Source of the DNA: Amycolatopsis cihanbeyliensis
GTDB lineage: Bacteria; Actinomycetota; Actinomycetes; Mycobacteriales; Pseudonocardiaceae
Direction: 5' to 3'
NCBI RefSeq assembly: GCF_006715045.1
Contig: NZ_VFML01000001.1
Coordinates: forward strand, 1,394,501-1,458,500
Length of the DNA: 64,000 bases
Part shown: positions 52,162 to 60,081 of the stretch, in pieces
Numbering within the stretch: position 1 is the stretch's first letter
Layout of the letters: the number at the start of each line of letters is the position of its first letter
Translations under genes and position numbers: made by a program
Notes under the pieces: model-generated
Databases searched by the model: none
The model's input: only the letters and a program-made list of their open reading frames with translations
Told to the model about the DNA's origin: nothing

Positions 52162-53470
52162 TTACCGGGAGTGAAGCCGCCTCCCGAGATGGTGTTCACC
52201 ACGTGGCGCGCACATCACCACGGGCGATTGCCGAAGGGCAACCCGCAGTGCCGCCACCCGACCCGATCGCGTAAAGTTTGCCGGCGCCGCCCCCGTAGCC
52301 CAATCGGCAGAGGCAGCGGACTCAAAATCCGTCCAGTGTGCGTTCGAGTCGCACCGGGGGCACGTACAGGATACACACAGGCTGTGACCTGCGATTTCCC
52401 CGCAGTTGATGACCTGTATTGGCATCTTCTCCTCCATCGTGTGGCCGACGTCGGTCACGCTGTCGGCTGGCAGGGTGACCTTCAGGGTCGCTTCGTTGCT
52501 GGCGTAGTGCACCTGGACGGTGAGCTGGGTCAGGTCGAACAACCGATCCAGCAGTTCCTCGGGGGCGCGGTGCAGGTTGACCGTGAGGCGCGGCAGCGCG
52601 TCAAGCAGGTCGATCTGGTCGGCGCTGGGTCGCTCCGGCTCGCGGGCTTCCTGCTGCTCCAGCCCGGCGATCGTGGTGAGCAGGGTCTGCCGCTGCTCGG
52701 CCCGCTCCCGCCGGGCGGTGTCGTCCACCTTGTCCAGGTCGGCGAGGAACAACTCCCTCCGCTGGGCTCCGAAAACCCGCTGGACCTGGGCCAGAATCAG
52801 GTCTTCCCGCATGCAGATGGTGGCCGGGTGCCCGGTATGCTTGTCCGGACGACCCCGGTTGTTGTTCGCCGGGTGGCACCGGTAGTAGGTGATGCCGTGG
52901 CGAGAGTTGCCGATCATCCGCTGGCCACAGTCACAGAGCACTCGCCGCCGGAAGCGGTAGGTGCGCCGCGCTCGCGGATCGTTCTTCCGTCCCGCGAGCC
53001 CTTACGGATGGTGCTGCGGGCGTTGAACTCCTCGAACATCCACTTCGGGATGAGCGGTTCGTGCGCAGCCTCGACCGACCACACCCACAGCTCGGGTGGG
53101 TTCGGCTTATTCCGGCCACCGCGGCTGCGGCGGGCCCGACGGTTGTAGACCTGATAGCCGGTGTACTTCGGGTTCTTCAGCAACTCCGCGACGCTGGACT
53201 TCGACCACGCACCCCGCGCCCTCAGCCCGCCCGGCGGTTCCGGCGGCGGGAACTTGTCCAGATCGAGGTTGAGGCGTTCGGCGATGGTGTCGAACCCCAA
53301 CTGTTCGTAGTAGCGCCACTTCGCGATCAAGGTGACGGTCTCGCCCCGTGCCCCGTCCGGTTCCAGGCGGGTCTTGGTGACGCCCTTCTCCACCTTGGCC
53401 GGATTGGGGCCAAGGCGGAGCCGACGAGAACGCCGGCGACCGGACTCATCACGGCCGGCAGGCAAGCTGC
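52162..53470 (-). pseudogene. Truncated, frameshifted large serine recombinase at the tRNA-Leu site
   Basis: Two adjacent frames hold the middle and C-terminal parts of a large serine recombinase. The recombinase domain includes KTRLEPDGARGETVTLIAKW, LLKNPKYTGYQVYNRRARRS and KPNPPELWVWSVEAAHEPLI. Then, after loss of one base near 52990, comes RRTYRFRRRVLCDCGQRMIG (zinc ribbon Cys) and a coiled-coil (RRERAEQRQTLLTTIAGLEQ). The N-terminal catalytic resolvase domain with the serine is absent. The reading frame runs on through the whole tRNA-Leu gene to a stop at 52162, as expected when integration fused the end of the gene to the tRNA. It cannot catalyse excision. Confidence 0.8.
52289..52362 (+). 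tRNA. tRNA-Leu (anticodon CAA), short variable arm
   Basis: The acceptor stem GCCCCCG pairs with CGGGGGC, with discriminator A73. The D-arm is GCC/GGC. The anticodon arm GCGGA-CTCAAAA-TCCGT has anticodon CAA (codon UUG). A five-base variable region and T-arm GTGCG-TTCGAGT-CGCAC follow. CCA is not encoded. The variable region is class I size, whereas canonical tRNA-Leu has a long arm; leuX-type actinobacterial tRNAs seem to share this. It is also the edge of an integrated element. Confidence 0.88.
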
Positions 53471-53584
53471 ACTCACCAGTCAAGTGTCCGCATCGAGGAC
53501 CAAAATCGACGACAGACGGGCCGAGTCGACCAGCCCACCGCTCGCCCGGGTGAACAGGCACGGTCCCTCGACCGCTGACAAAGG

Positions 53585-53625
53585 AAGGGCGGGGCCGCTT
53601 TGTCAACACGAGCGGCCCCGCCCTT
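53585..53625 (-). terminator. Terminator of the XRE-DUF397 operon
   Basis: AAGGGCGGGGCCGCT and AGCGGCCCCGCCCTT form a perfect 15-bp stem around an 11-base loop, followed on the minus strand by CCTTTGTC, 11 bp after the microprotein stop. Confidence 0.8.
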
Positions 53626-53635
53626 CGCGGACGTG

Positions 53636-53797
53636 TCAGTTGCCGTTGAGCGTTCCGGGCTCGATGTCGTCGATCGACACCGCCCGACCGCGGTGACCGA
53701 ACATGCGTATCGAGGCCACCGGCACCGAGTTGTGGTCCCGACGTAGCCGCCGACCCAGTACGGCTGCCACTTCGGCACACTCGGCGTTGTTACTCAT
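53636..53797 (-). CDS. 53-residue microprotein in the DUF397 operon
   Basis: A 53-residue frame from ATG 53797 to TGA 53636. It begins MSNNAECAEVAAVLGRRLRR and ends RAVSIDDIEPGTLNGN. No family is recognised. It starts 7 bp after the DUF397 stop with GAGGTG ahead, and the operon terminator follows directly, so it is likely the third gene of the XRE-DUF397 unit. Its small size means that many annotations would skip it. Confidence 0.6.
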   Translation of the reverse strand: MSNNAECAEVAAVLGRRLRRDHNSVPVASIRMFGHRGRAVSIDDIEPGTLNGN

Positions 53798-53804
53798 GCT
53801 GTGA

Positions 53805-54029
53805 CTACACCTCAAGCAGCGGGGTTTGGATGGTCTCGCTGCTCATCACGAGCCGGACGAACGACCTCCACGTGGAGTGGCTCAGCACCAGGTTGGGACC
53901 CTGGCCAAGCTGCTTGGAGTCGCGGATACCGACGGCGTCTTCGGTGTACGCGACCTCGACGCAAGCACCCGCGCCGTTGCTTCGGGTGCTCTTACGCCAA
54001 CGGGCGTTGGTGAAATCGGACGCGGACAT
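53805..54029 (-). CDS. DUF397-domain protein
   Basis: A 74-residue DUF397 protein. It begins MSASDFTNARWRKSTRSNGA, followed by CVEVAYTEDAVGIRDSKQLG and the end STWRSFVRLVMS, all typical. DUF397 proteins are actinobacterial partners of XRE/DUF5753 regulators (BldB/WhiJ-like systems). GGAGAAGG precedes the ATG at 54029, and the XRE gene ends 17 bp upstream. It probably modulates the regulator. Confidence 0.9.
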   Translation of the reverse strand: MSASDFTNARWRKSTRSNGAGACVEVAYTEDAVGIRDSKQLGQGPNLVLSHSTWRSFVRLVMSSETIQTPLLEV

Positions 54030-54046
54030 AGCCCTTCTCCTTGTCC

Positions 54047-54913
54047 TCACGTCCGGTCCCGGCGGATCTCGGCGATGCGCCGGGCGGACGCTTCCGTGTC
54101 GAGCGCGAGTTCGCTGACGCGCTCAAAGTTCAGGGTATATGCCTCAATGCTCGGCTCGTCCTCGATGAACCACCCGTCATCGAGGTTCTCCAGGTAGACC
54201 GCCGCGACATCACCGTCACCGAAGTCGAGCAGGTGGTAGGAGGCACCGAACCCGGGGTACGGGCCGAGCTCCACCGGCAGTACCTGCAGCGTGATGTGCG
54301 GCTGCTGGGCCTTGCTGACCAGGTGGTCGAGTTGCTCGGCCATCGTGTCCACCCCACCCACCGCCTGGAGCAGGGCTGATTCGTGCACCACGGCGTGGAG
54401 GTGGAGCGGGTCTTCCGGATGGTCCAGCCGTGCCTGACGTTGCTGGCGGAGGTGGCGCCGTTCCTCGACAAGCTGCTCATCGGGTGTGCGTAGCCAGGCC
54501 CGGACCAGCGCATCGGTGTAGGCCGCGGTCTGCAGCAAGCCCGGGATCAGCAGGGCTTCGAGGTTCCGGACGGCCGTCGCTTCGGCCTCGGTTTCGAGGT
54601 AGTCGGTCAGGTACGTCGGTACGGTGTCCGGTCCGTAGTCACGCCAGAAGCCCGGATCGTCCAGCGCTTCGACAGCCAGCTTCACGACCCGGTCGCGCTC
54701 CTCGTCCTCGACCCCGTAGATCGTGGCGAGGGCGATGATCTCGGCCGGCCCTGCCGGATAGGTCGCGGTTTCGAACCGGCTCAGCTTCGCGTGCGGCCAG
54801 TGGAGCTGTCCGGCGACGTCTTGGAGCGTGCCCGCGTCTCGCTCCTTGCGCCAGCGACGAAGCGTCCGGGCAACTCTTCGCTGGCGGACGCTGGGTCGCG
54901 TCGTCTTGGCCAC
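54047..54913 (-). CDS. XRE-family regulator with DUF5753 domain
   Basis: A 288-residue regulator. The N-terminal helix-turn-helix at about residues 12-70 is RQRRVARTLRRWRKERDAGT and DVAGQLHWPHAKLSRFE. The C-terminal DUF5753 (from about 95, IPGLLQTAAYTDALVRAWL to the end) contains HLHAVVHESALLQAVGG. The GTG at 54913 has GGAGG eight bases upstream. With DUF397 it forms the WhiJ/BldB-type pair. Two GAACNNGTTC dyads 80-100 bp upstream are probable autoregulatory sites. Confidence 0.9.
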   Translation of the reverse strand: MAKTTRPSVRQRRVARTLRRWRKERDAGTLQDVAGQLHWPHAKLSRFETATYPAGPAEIIALATIYGVEDEERDRVVKLAVEALDDPGFWRDYGPDTVPTYLTDYLETEAEATAVRNLEALLIPGLLQTAAYTDALVRAWLRTPDEQLVEERRHLRQQRQARLDHPEDPLHLHAVVHESALLQAVGGVDTMAEQLDHLVSKAQQPHITLQVLPVELGPYPGFGASYHLLDFGDGDVAAVYLENLDDGWFIEDEPSIEAYTLNFERVSELALDTEASARRIAEIRRDRT

Positions 54914-54982
54914 TGAGGTACCTCCCGAGATCGTTGCGACCGAGCCTATCGGCGCCCAGTGCCTCCAATGCATGACTACCCC

Positions 54983-55015
54983 AATGTAGTGAACGTGTTC
55001 ATATTGAACATGTTC
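54983..55015 (-). promoter_or_regulatory. Promoter with paired GAACNNGTTC operators
   Basis: GAACGTGTTC (54991-55000) and GAACATGTTC (55006-55015) are two dyads spaced 15 bp centre to centre. TACATT (54988-54983 on the minus strand) would be the -10, so the dyads cover the spacer and -35. Binding of the XRE dimer pair here would shut its own promoter. A looser GTGAACAAGGTCAC follows to the right. Confidence 0.6.
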
Positions 55016-55430
55016 ATAGTCTATCGTGAACAAGGTCACGTTGTAGGCAGCAGATTACCCGGTCGCCCCTGGAGGCCCCGATGGCACCGCTCGTCCGGTA
55101 CCCGGCACCCACAAGCGGCCTGGTGGACCGGAACAGACCCCGACCTGAGCCGGTCCACCGGGTGTCCACCCGGGCGGCCTCGCAGAGCGGGCCACGACCC
55201 CTCTGCGTCGGGCCAGCGCGGCGGAGCTGCGGCGGCGGATGCCGCGTCGACGGCGCTCTCGGCCGCCGCGTGACCCCATGGTGCGCGGCGAGCGCCAGGC
55301 ACGCGGGTATCCGCATCGCCTCCCTCCGCGATCCGCATGCCTGCCGCGCACCTACCGGTCCGCACGGCCGCGGTGAACCCAGCACCAAGGCCGTGCGGAC
55401 CGGCCCCCGCCCTGAAACGAGGTGAAAGGC
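55016..55430. other. Non-coding stretch with a 15-bp inverted repeat
   Basis: Several open frames cross this stretch, but none is family-like or has a decisive ribosome site. CCGGTCCGCACGGCC (55355-55369) and GGCCGTGCGGACCGG (55389-55403) form a perfect 15-bp stem with a 19-base loop just before the gene at 55431; it may be an attenuator for that gene. No T-run follows. Confidence 0.5.
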
Positions 55431-56369
55431 ATGACACAGCGCAAGACCGCACTCCCCCTGATCCGGCTGCTAGCCCGGCTCGGCTGGCAACCCGATGCGG
55501 ACGCCTGGACGATCCGGTGCCGGGACGGCCACGGCAAGCGCGCGCGGCTACGGGTCCAGCTCGCGACGACCGGCGTCGCCGTGGTGCCCTCCGCACCGGG
55601 GCCCTGGTGCCTCGGCCCGCTGGAAGGCGGGCGACTGCGTCGCGTGCTCGCCGAAGCATTCCTCAGCTACGGGCATCTCGCCGGAACCGAGCCGCGTGAT
55701 CTCACTCCCCGAGCACACCACGGTCCGCGGGCCGCGGTGACACGACGGCGCGCTCCTCGCCCGCAAGAACCGCCCGAACCTCAAGACCCGTCGTCGCCGG
55801 CGGCCAGCACGCGACGCCCCGCGGAGGAAACCACTGCGACAGCGAGCACAACGAAGCCCAGCGACCGACCGGCGGCAGCACCACGCTGGCTGCGCGACCT
55901 CGCACACGCGCGAGTCGAGTACCAGGACCAACTGGGCTGGCCGGTCCATCTCGAGGTCAGGCAACGGCGCCTGGTCACCCAGACCGGTACGGCATTCGAC
56001 GCGCTCACCATGCCCTTCGACCTGGCCGAGGAGACCCGGCGAGACCTGGAGATCGCCATGCTGGTGGGACCGATCCTGACCGGTCCCGGACGGCGGTGGT
56101 GGACGTTCCTCACCAAACCAGCGCCCTCGCGCAGGCTGCATGTTCCTGCCGATCTTCACCAGCTGAGAGTGCGGCCGATTCCGCGCGGCACGCACGTCGT
56201 CCTGCCGTTCCACATCGACGTACCCGGGCCCGAGTCATGGCGGTGGATCGAGTCGCCCATGCTTCGCCGCACGTTGCCCCCGTGGTCGACCGTGGTGGCG
56301 GTCGCGCGCCGGGTCGCCAATCGCCGGAGCGTTGAACTCGCTCCACCTACCCGACCACAGGTGACGTGA
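55431..56369 (+). CDS. Uncharacterised actinobacterial protein, two domains with a linker
   Basis: A 312-residue protein, not assigned. The N-terminal 75 residues (LIRLLARLGWQPDADAWTIR, then DGHGKRARLRVQLATTGVAV) form one small domain. A disordered Pro/Thr/Arg linker (residues 90-150) leads to the C-terminal domain DLAHARVEYQDQLGWPVHLE with TGTAFDALTMPFDLAEETRR and PGRRWWTFLTKPAPSRRL. I recall similar C-terminal domains in mobile elements of related bacteria, sometimes annotated primase/polymerase-like; no catalytic motif is visible. The ATG at 55431 has GAGG eight bases upstream. Confidence 0.6.
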   Translation: MTQRKTALPLIRLLARLGWQPDADAWTIRCRDGHGKRARLRVQLATTGVAVVPSAPGPWCLGPLEGGRLRRVLAEAFLSYGHLAGTEPRDLTPRAHHGPRAAVTRRRAPRPQEPPEPQDPSSPAASTRRPAEETTATASTTKPSDRPAAAPRWLRDLAHARVEYQDQLGWPVHLEVRQRRLVTQTGTAFDALTMPFDLAEETRRDLEIAMLVGPILTGPGRRWWTFLTKPAPSRRLHVPADLHQLRVRPIPRGTHVVLPFHIDVPGPESWRWIESPMLRRTLPPWSTVVAVARRVANRRSVELAPPTRPQVT

Positions 56370-56453
56370 CGGAGCGCTGCCGAATCACCTCCGGGGCACG
56401 CCCTTGCCCAGACGCTGCCGCTCAGGTCCGGCGGCTTACGACCGGGAACCGCT

Positions 56454-56741
56454 ATGCAGAAGTCCACGCTCAATTGGGTGCCGCTCGACCGCGACACCTA
56501 CCGCGTCACCTTTGACGGCAGGGTGTGGATCCTGCGGCGAACCCCAACAGCCAAACGCCCTTGGCTTCTCCATACGAAATGTGACGGCCGGACGGCGGGA
56601 TGTCACTGTCGCGAGCAGGAGATCGGTGTGTCCGCTCTAGCCGACGCGCAGCGCGTGGCCGAGGTCTGGCTGGACATGTCCTCGCCCCGGTACGGACTTT
56701 CCTTGTGGGATGAAGATCATCAGGTCGGAGGCCACACATGA
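56454..56741 (+). CDS. Hypothetical protein, 95 residues
   Basis: No family is recognised. It begins MQKSTLNWVPLDRDTYRVTF and has CDGRTAGCHCREQ, a three-Cys patch that could bind metal, then an acidic Trp-rich tail (AEVWLDMSSPRYGLSLWDED). Its stop overlaps the next ATG as ATGA, which supports both genes being real and co-translated. Confidence 0.55.
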   Translation: MQKSTLNWVPLDRDTYRVTFDGRVWILRRTPTAKRPWLLHTKCDGRTAGCHCREQEIGVSALADAQRVAEVWLDMSSPRYGLSLWDEDHQVGGHT

Positions 56742-57019
56742 GCTACGGCGGCCATGAGGAACCTCAACTGAGTGTTCCCGTCACCACGCGCTGCAGCGCT
56801 GGAATGATCCTCTACCACGGCCGACTGCCCGCCCTGGTGATCGACTACGGGGGCGCCGAACTCATCCTGGTCACCAACGAGGACAGCTCCCTCGCCACCA
56901 CACGCGAATTCATCATCAATCTTATTTCCGCCTCCGCGGCAATGATGAACGCGCTCACCGCAATGATGCACACCGGCCGACATCGTCTCCACGAACAGCC
57001 GGACGACAAGGAGACGTAA
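56738..57019 (+). CDS. Hypothetical protein, 93 residues
   Basis: No family is recognised. It begins MSYGGHEEPQLSVPVTTRCS. The middle reads GRLPALVIDYGGAELILVTN, a beta-rich unit; the C-terminus has a Met/Ala helix (INLISASAAMMNALTAMM). It is coupled by ATGA to the upstream small gene, and an XRE gene follows after 62 bp. It is probably part of the accessory module. Confidence 0.5.
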   Translation: MSYGGHEEPQLSVPVTTRCSAGMILYHGRLPALVIDYGGAELILVTNEDSSLATTREFIINLISASAAMMNALTAMMHTGRHRLHEQPDDKET

Positions 57020-57081
57020 AGAATCGCCCGATTACCACCCGAACCACAGGTCAAACCGCTTCACACGTCAAGGACCTACGC

Positions 57082-57582
57082 ATGACCATTCATCCCGCCA
57101 CCAACCTATGCCCCAGCGAAACTTACTGCCGAGCGCTCGGAGACGAACTCCGCCGACTGCGAAGACGCCGCGAGTGGACTCGAAAAGACCTGCAAAAGCG
57201 ACTCCCAAGCAATATTTCTCTGCAGACACTGGCAACCTACGAACTGGGAACCCGACAATGCTCGGTGGCCCGGCTGGTCGAACTGTGCCTCGCCCTGGAT
57301 GAACAGCCAGAAACGCTGATCGCCAAGGTACACCGGCGCGTATTCCCGGACAACCCGGGCTGCATCCGGGTCAGCCTGACCCACGTTGTTGCCGACAGTC
57401 AGCCAGAGCTACTACCCCTGCGCCGGTGGGCGGAAAGCCAGCTGCGACAGCACAAACCGTCTGGATCGGACGAGGTATTACTCAGCCTTGCCGCGATCGA
57501 GTGCATGGCCGAGCTCTGCGCCATTCCAGCCGCCGACCTGACCGCACACCTACTCACCCTGCGCTGCCCGAACGACCGCTAA
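57082..57582 (+). CDS. XRE-family helix-turn-helix regulator
   Basis: A 166-residue regulator with an N-terminal Cro/C1 helix-turn-helix (LGDELRRLRRRREWTRKDLQ, LPSNISLQTLATYELGTRQC) and a helical C-terminus with DEVLLSLAAIECMAELCAIP. It is the last gene of a four-gene run (55431-57582) on the plus strand and may control that run. TTAC/ACC-rich bases precede the ATG; no clear ribosome site is seen. Confidence 0.8.
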   Translation: MTIHPATNLCPSETYCRALGDELRRLRRRREWTRKDLQKRLPSNISLQTLATYELGTRQCSVARLVELCLALDEQPETLIAKVHRRVFPDNPGCIRVSLTHVVADSQPELLPLRRWAESQLRQHKPSGSDEVLLSLAAIECMAELCAIPAADLTAHLLTLRCPNDR

Positions 57583-57860
57583 GCGGCACGAGCGGATCCT
57601 CTCTATTTTGACGTATGACGGGCCGACGGTGTCCGATTGCTAGGGAGGGAGCGGGCGTGAGCGAGACAGCGGCGGGTTAGCGACGCTGCCGGTGGAGTTG
57701 CGGGGGTGCACCGGCTTTGTCGCGGAGGCAGATTGCGGCGATGGCAAGACGACCTTCCCTGAGCTGGTCGCCATACCAGCAGTACATCCGGCGTTCCAGG
57801 TGCTGGCTCCGGCCAATCTCAAGTTCTGGACGTCGACAATCTGGGCGAGATCCTCTTCAA
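57583..57860. other. Short region with gene fragments
   Basis: No intact gene. On the plus strand the fragment SQVLDVDNLGEILFNYWD ends in TGA at 57873. It reads like the end of a lost gene but I cannot name it. Confidence 0.3.
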
Positions 57861-59553
57861 CTACTGGGACTGACCTGGCCGCGCACTCTGTCGTCCAGGA
57901 CTGTGGGCCAGGCTTTCCGCCCAGCGACGCAGGACCCGTTCGGCCAGGAAGCGGATGACTGCGATGTCTGCGCCGAGATCCCGGGCTTCCTGGCCGTAGG
58001 GCAGCAGCGGGTCACTGTTCTTTCCGCCGTCACTTTCCTTGACGTGCACGATCCTGCAACGAATGTCGTAGATGCGCTCCGACAGATCTTGCCGGTAGTT
58101 GCGCCCGGGGGTGGGGTTTCCGCTCGGGTCGGTCGCCAGCGTCCGGACGCCCCGGATGACCTGCTGGTCATTCAGAGTCTTCAGCACGTGACTACCTCGG
58201 AGAAACCCGGTGATCTGCACCTCGGTGACGGCGTCGTCGATGACTGCGGCGAGTTTATTCCGCTCTGCACGAAGACTGTCGTTGACGCCGGTCGGGTAAG
58301 GTGTGACCGCCTTTTCTATTTTGAGGACCCCTTGCTTTTTCATCAGATCGTCCGCGGCACGGGGCATGTAGTACTCAAGTACCTGGTAGAACTTCAGGTA
58401 TCTTTCCAGCGGGTCCCGGTCGGCGGCGTTGCCAGCTGCGTAAAGCGCGGCTGGAATGGGGTCGTATTTGCGTACAGGAAACGGGGCCTTGCCGTCCGAG
58501 CACGAAGTCATCCCCCGCGTCAAGCGGTAGCTGGGGTCCCAGAGCCGCAGCGAGACACCCGACGATCGCGCGACCTCGTGCAGGTAGCTCGTCCCGTAGT
58601 CGGCAAGCACCTGTTCCGCATCGAGCACATCCGACGTACGGAAGCCCCGGAGCTCCACCGCCACCCAGCTCGCGTGCTGGTATCCGCGGCGGTAGAGCGT
58701 GCCGAGCTCCATGCTCGCTGTCTTCAGGCGGAGGGTTCGCGCCGGTGCCGACGGGGCAGCGGCGGGATCCGTCGTGACGAGGACTCCGCGGGAAGCCAGT
58801 TCGCCGAGAACGTCACGACCCAGTGGGCTATCAATCGGTGTTCTCGTGCCAGGCCTGAGGCGGGCCAGGCGGCGGCTCAGCGTGGTGATCAGATCGTCAT
58901 AGTCTCCGACCAGGTGCGCGACGATAAGGTCTTCCTGTGGGTACCACAGGGCATGCCGACCCGGCATCGGGTGTGCGTCCCGGACGATGTTGTCGAGAGT
59001 GATCGCTTGTTCGGCCGAGCTGATTCGTCTCGCGAGGGTTTCGGTACCGTCCTCGTCCAGGAAAGCTAGACGCGCGTCCTCTCTCGGCCCGCGCTTTCCG
59101 TTCCACTCGAGCTTGACATCCGTGCGGGAAGCAGCGCCGGACGTCAGGCGCGCTATCGCCTCTGCGTATGTGGTCCTCGGTTCTTGGGGCCAGATGTCGT
59201 CGTCCCAGTCGTCTTCGTAGAAGTCCGGTACGTCCACTAGATCCTCTTCGTCGTTCGGTAATCCGGCCGCGCTCAAGCCGGCGCGCCGCTCACGAGCTGG
59301 AGTAGTCGACTCACCGGCCCTTCCAGCCACCGCGGATACCGCGGCCGCCGAAGCCCAGGCGAGAGTGTCGCGAACGACCTGTCCATCGATGAGATCCAGA
59401 GAGACCAGGAGCCAACGGGCCGTCCTCATCGGGGTGCAGCCAGTAATCCAATCCTGCAGCCAGCGCGTTCAGCGACGTTGCGACGGCGAGTTCCGCTTCC
59501 GTCGGGTCACCCTTACGCCGCCGCCCGCCCCAGTCGATGTTCTCGGCGGTCAC
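57861..59553 (-). CDS. Large uncharacterised protein with HEPN-like C-terminus, apparent N-terminal frameshift
   Basis: The main frame (57861-59429, 522 aa) has no named family. Its middle (LKTASMELGTLYRRGYQHAS, SYLHEVARSSGVSLRLWDPS) is unknown. The C-terminal helices contain ERIYDIRCRIVHVKE, an RX4H motif (Arg457-His462) typical of HEPN RNases, then YGQEARDLGADIAVIRFLAE. A start at 59553 gives MTAENIDWGGRRRKGDPTEA and AGLDYWLHPDED in another frame. Removing one base near 59417-59423 joins it to ARWLLVSLDLIDGQVVRDTL. The intact protein would be about 563 residues. An RNA-targeting role is inferred from the motif only. Confidence 0.6.
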
Positions 59554-59754
59554 CGGTCGACCCTACCGTCGCCCGGATCGGTTCCCGCTTATCGGCATGA
59601 GCGAATGTTGATTGGCCGCCGTGCGAGCGTGCAGATTCGAGTCGAGGTGCCGGACCATATGGCGTTCTACATGAACCCCTACGACACGCGAAAACCGCAG
59701 CTCAGAGTGCACGCGAAGGGTGCCGCTGGTGCAGAGACATCTCCTGCTGGGGCA

Positions 59755-59970
59755 CCAGCATCAAAGGCAATGCATCCACCCGGCTGGCAACCGCAAACTC
59801 CAACGCGCCTTCTTCCTCACCGCCCTGTCCGACCCGGCCAGCAGCGGCTATTACCAGCGCAAACGTCACTAGGGGAAGAAGCGCAACGCCGCTCTGATCG
59901 GCTTCGCCCGACCCGCTGCGATGTCCTGTTCGCCATGCTCCGCAACAAGCCCTACTACCGGCATCCCTAG
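59755..59970 (+). mobile_element. IS110-family transposase remnant (C-terminal fragment)
   Basis: HPAGNRKLQRAFFLTALSDP and SSGYYQRKRH, then TAG in place of a sense codon, then GKKRNAALIGFARP, then a shift to RCDVLFAMLRNKPYYRHP and a stop. This is the Transposase_20 end of IS110/IS1111-type transposases. Only about 65 codons remain, with one stop and one frameshift, so it is dead. No inverted ends are expected for IS110. The rest of 59554-60081 is non-coding. Confidence 0.7.
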
Positions 59971-60081
59971 ACCGCTCCCGCCCAGGCGTCGCCACGTCTC
60001 CGGTGCGAGCGCACCACTGGCACGCCCCTGTCTTCTGAGGGCGGATCATTCATTCGGAAGGGGCGGACACGGTGGAGGGCG

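Noticed and set aside
52162..52380. Coding meaning of the recombinase frame across the tRNA gene
   Set aside because: The bases fold into a complete tRNA; the frame is accidental read-through after integration.
55081..55425. 114-codon plus-strand frame before the gene at 55431
   Set aside because: Arg/Pro-rich in several overlapping frames with no ribosome site; it contains a 15-bp inverted repeat and is more likely leader sequence.
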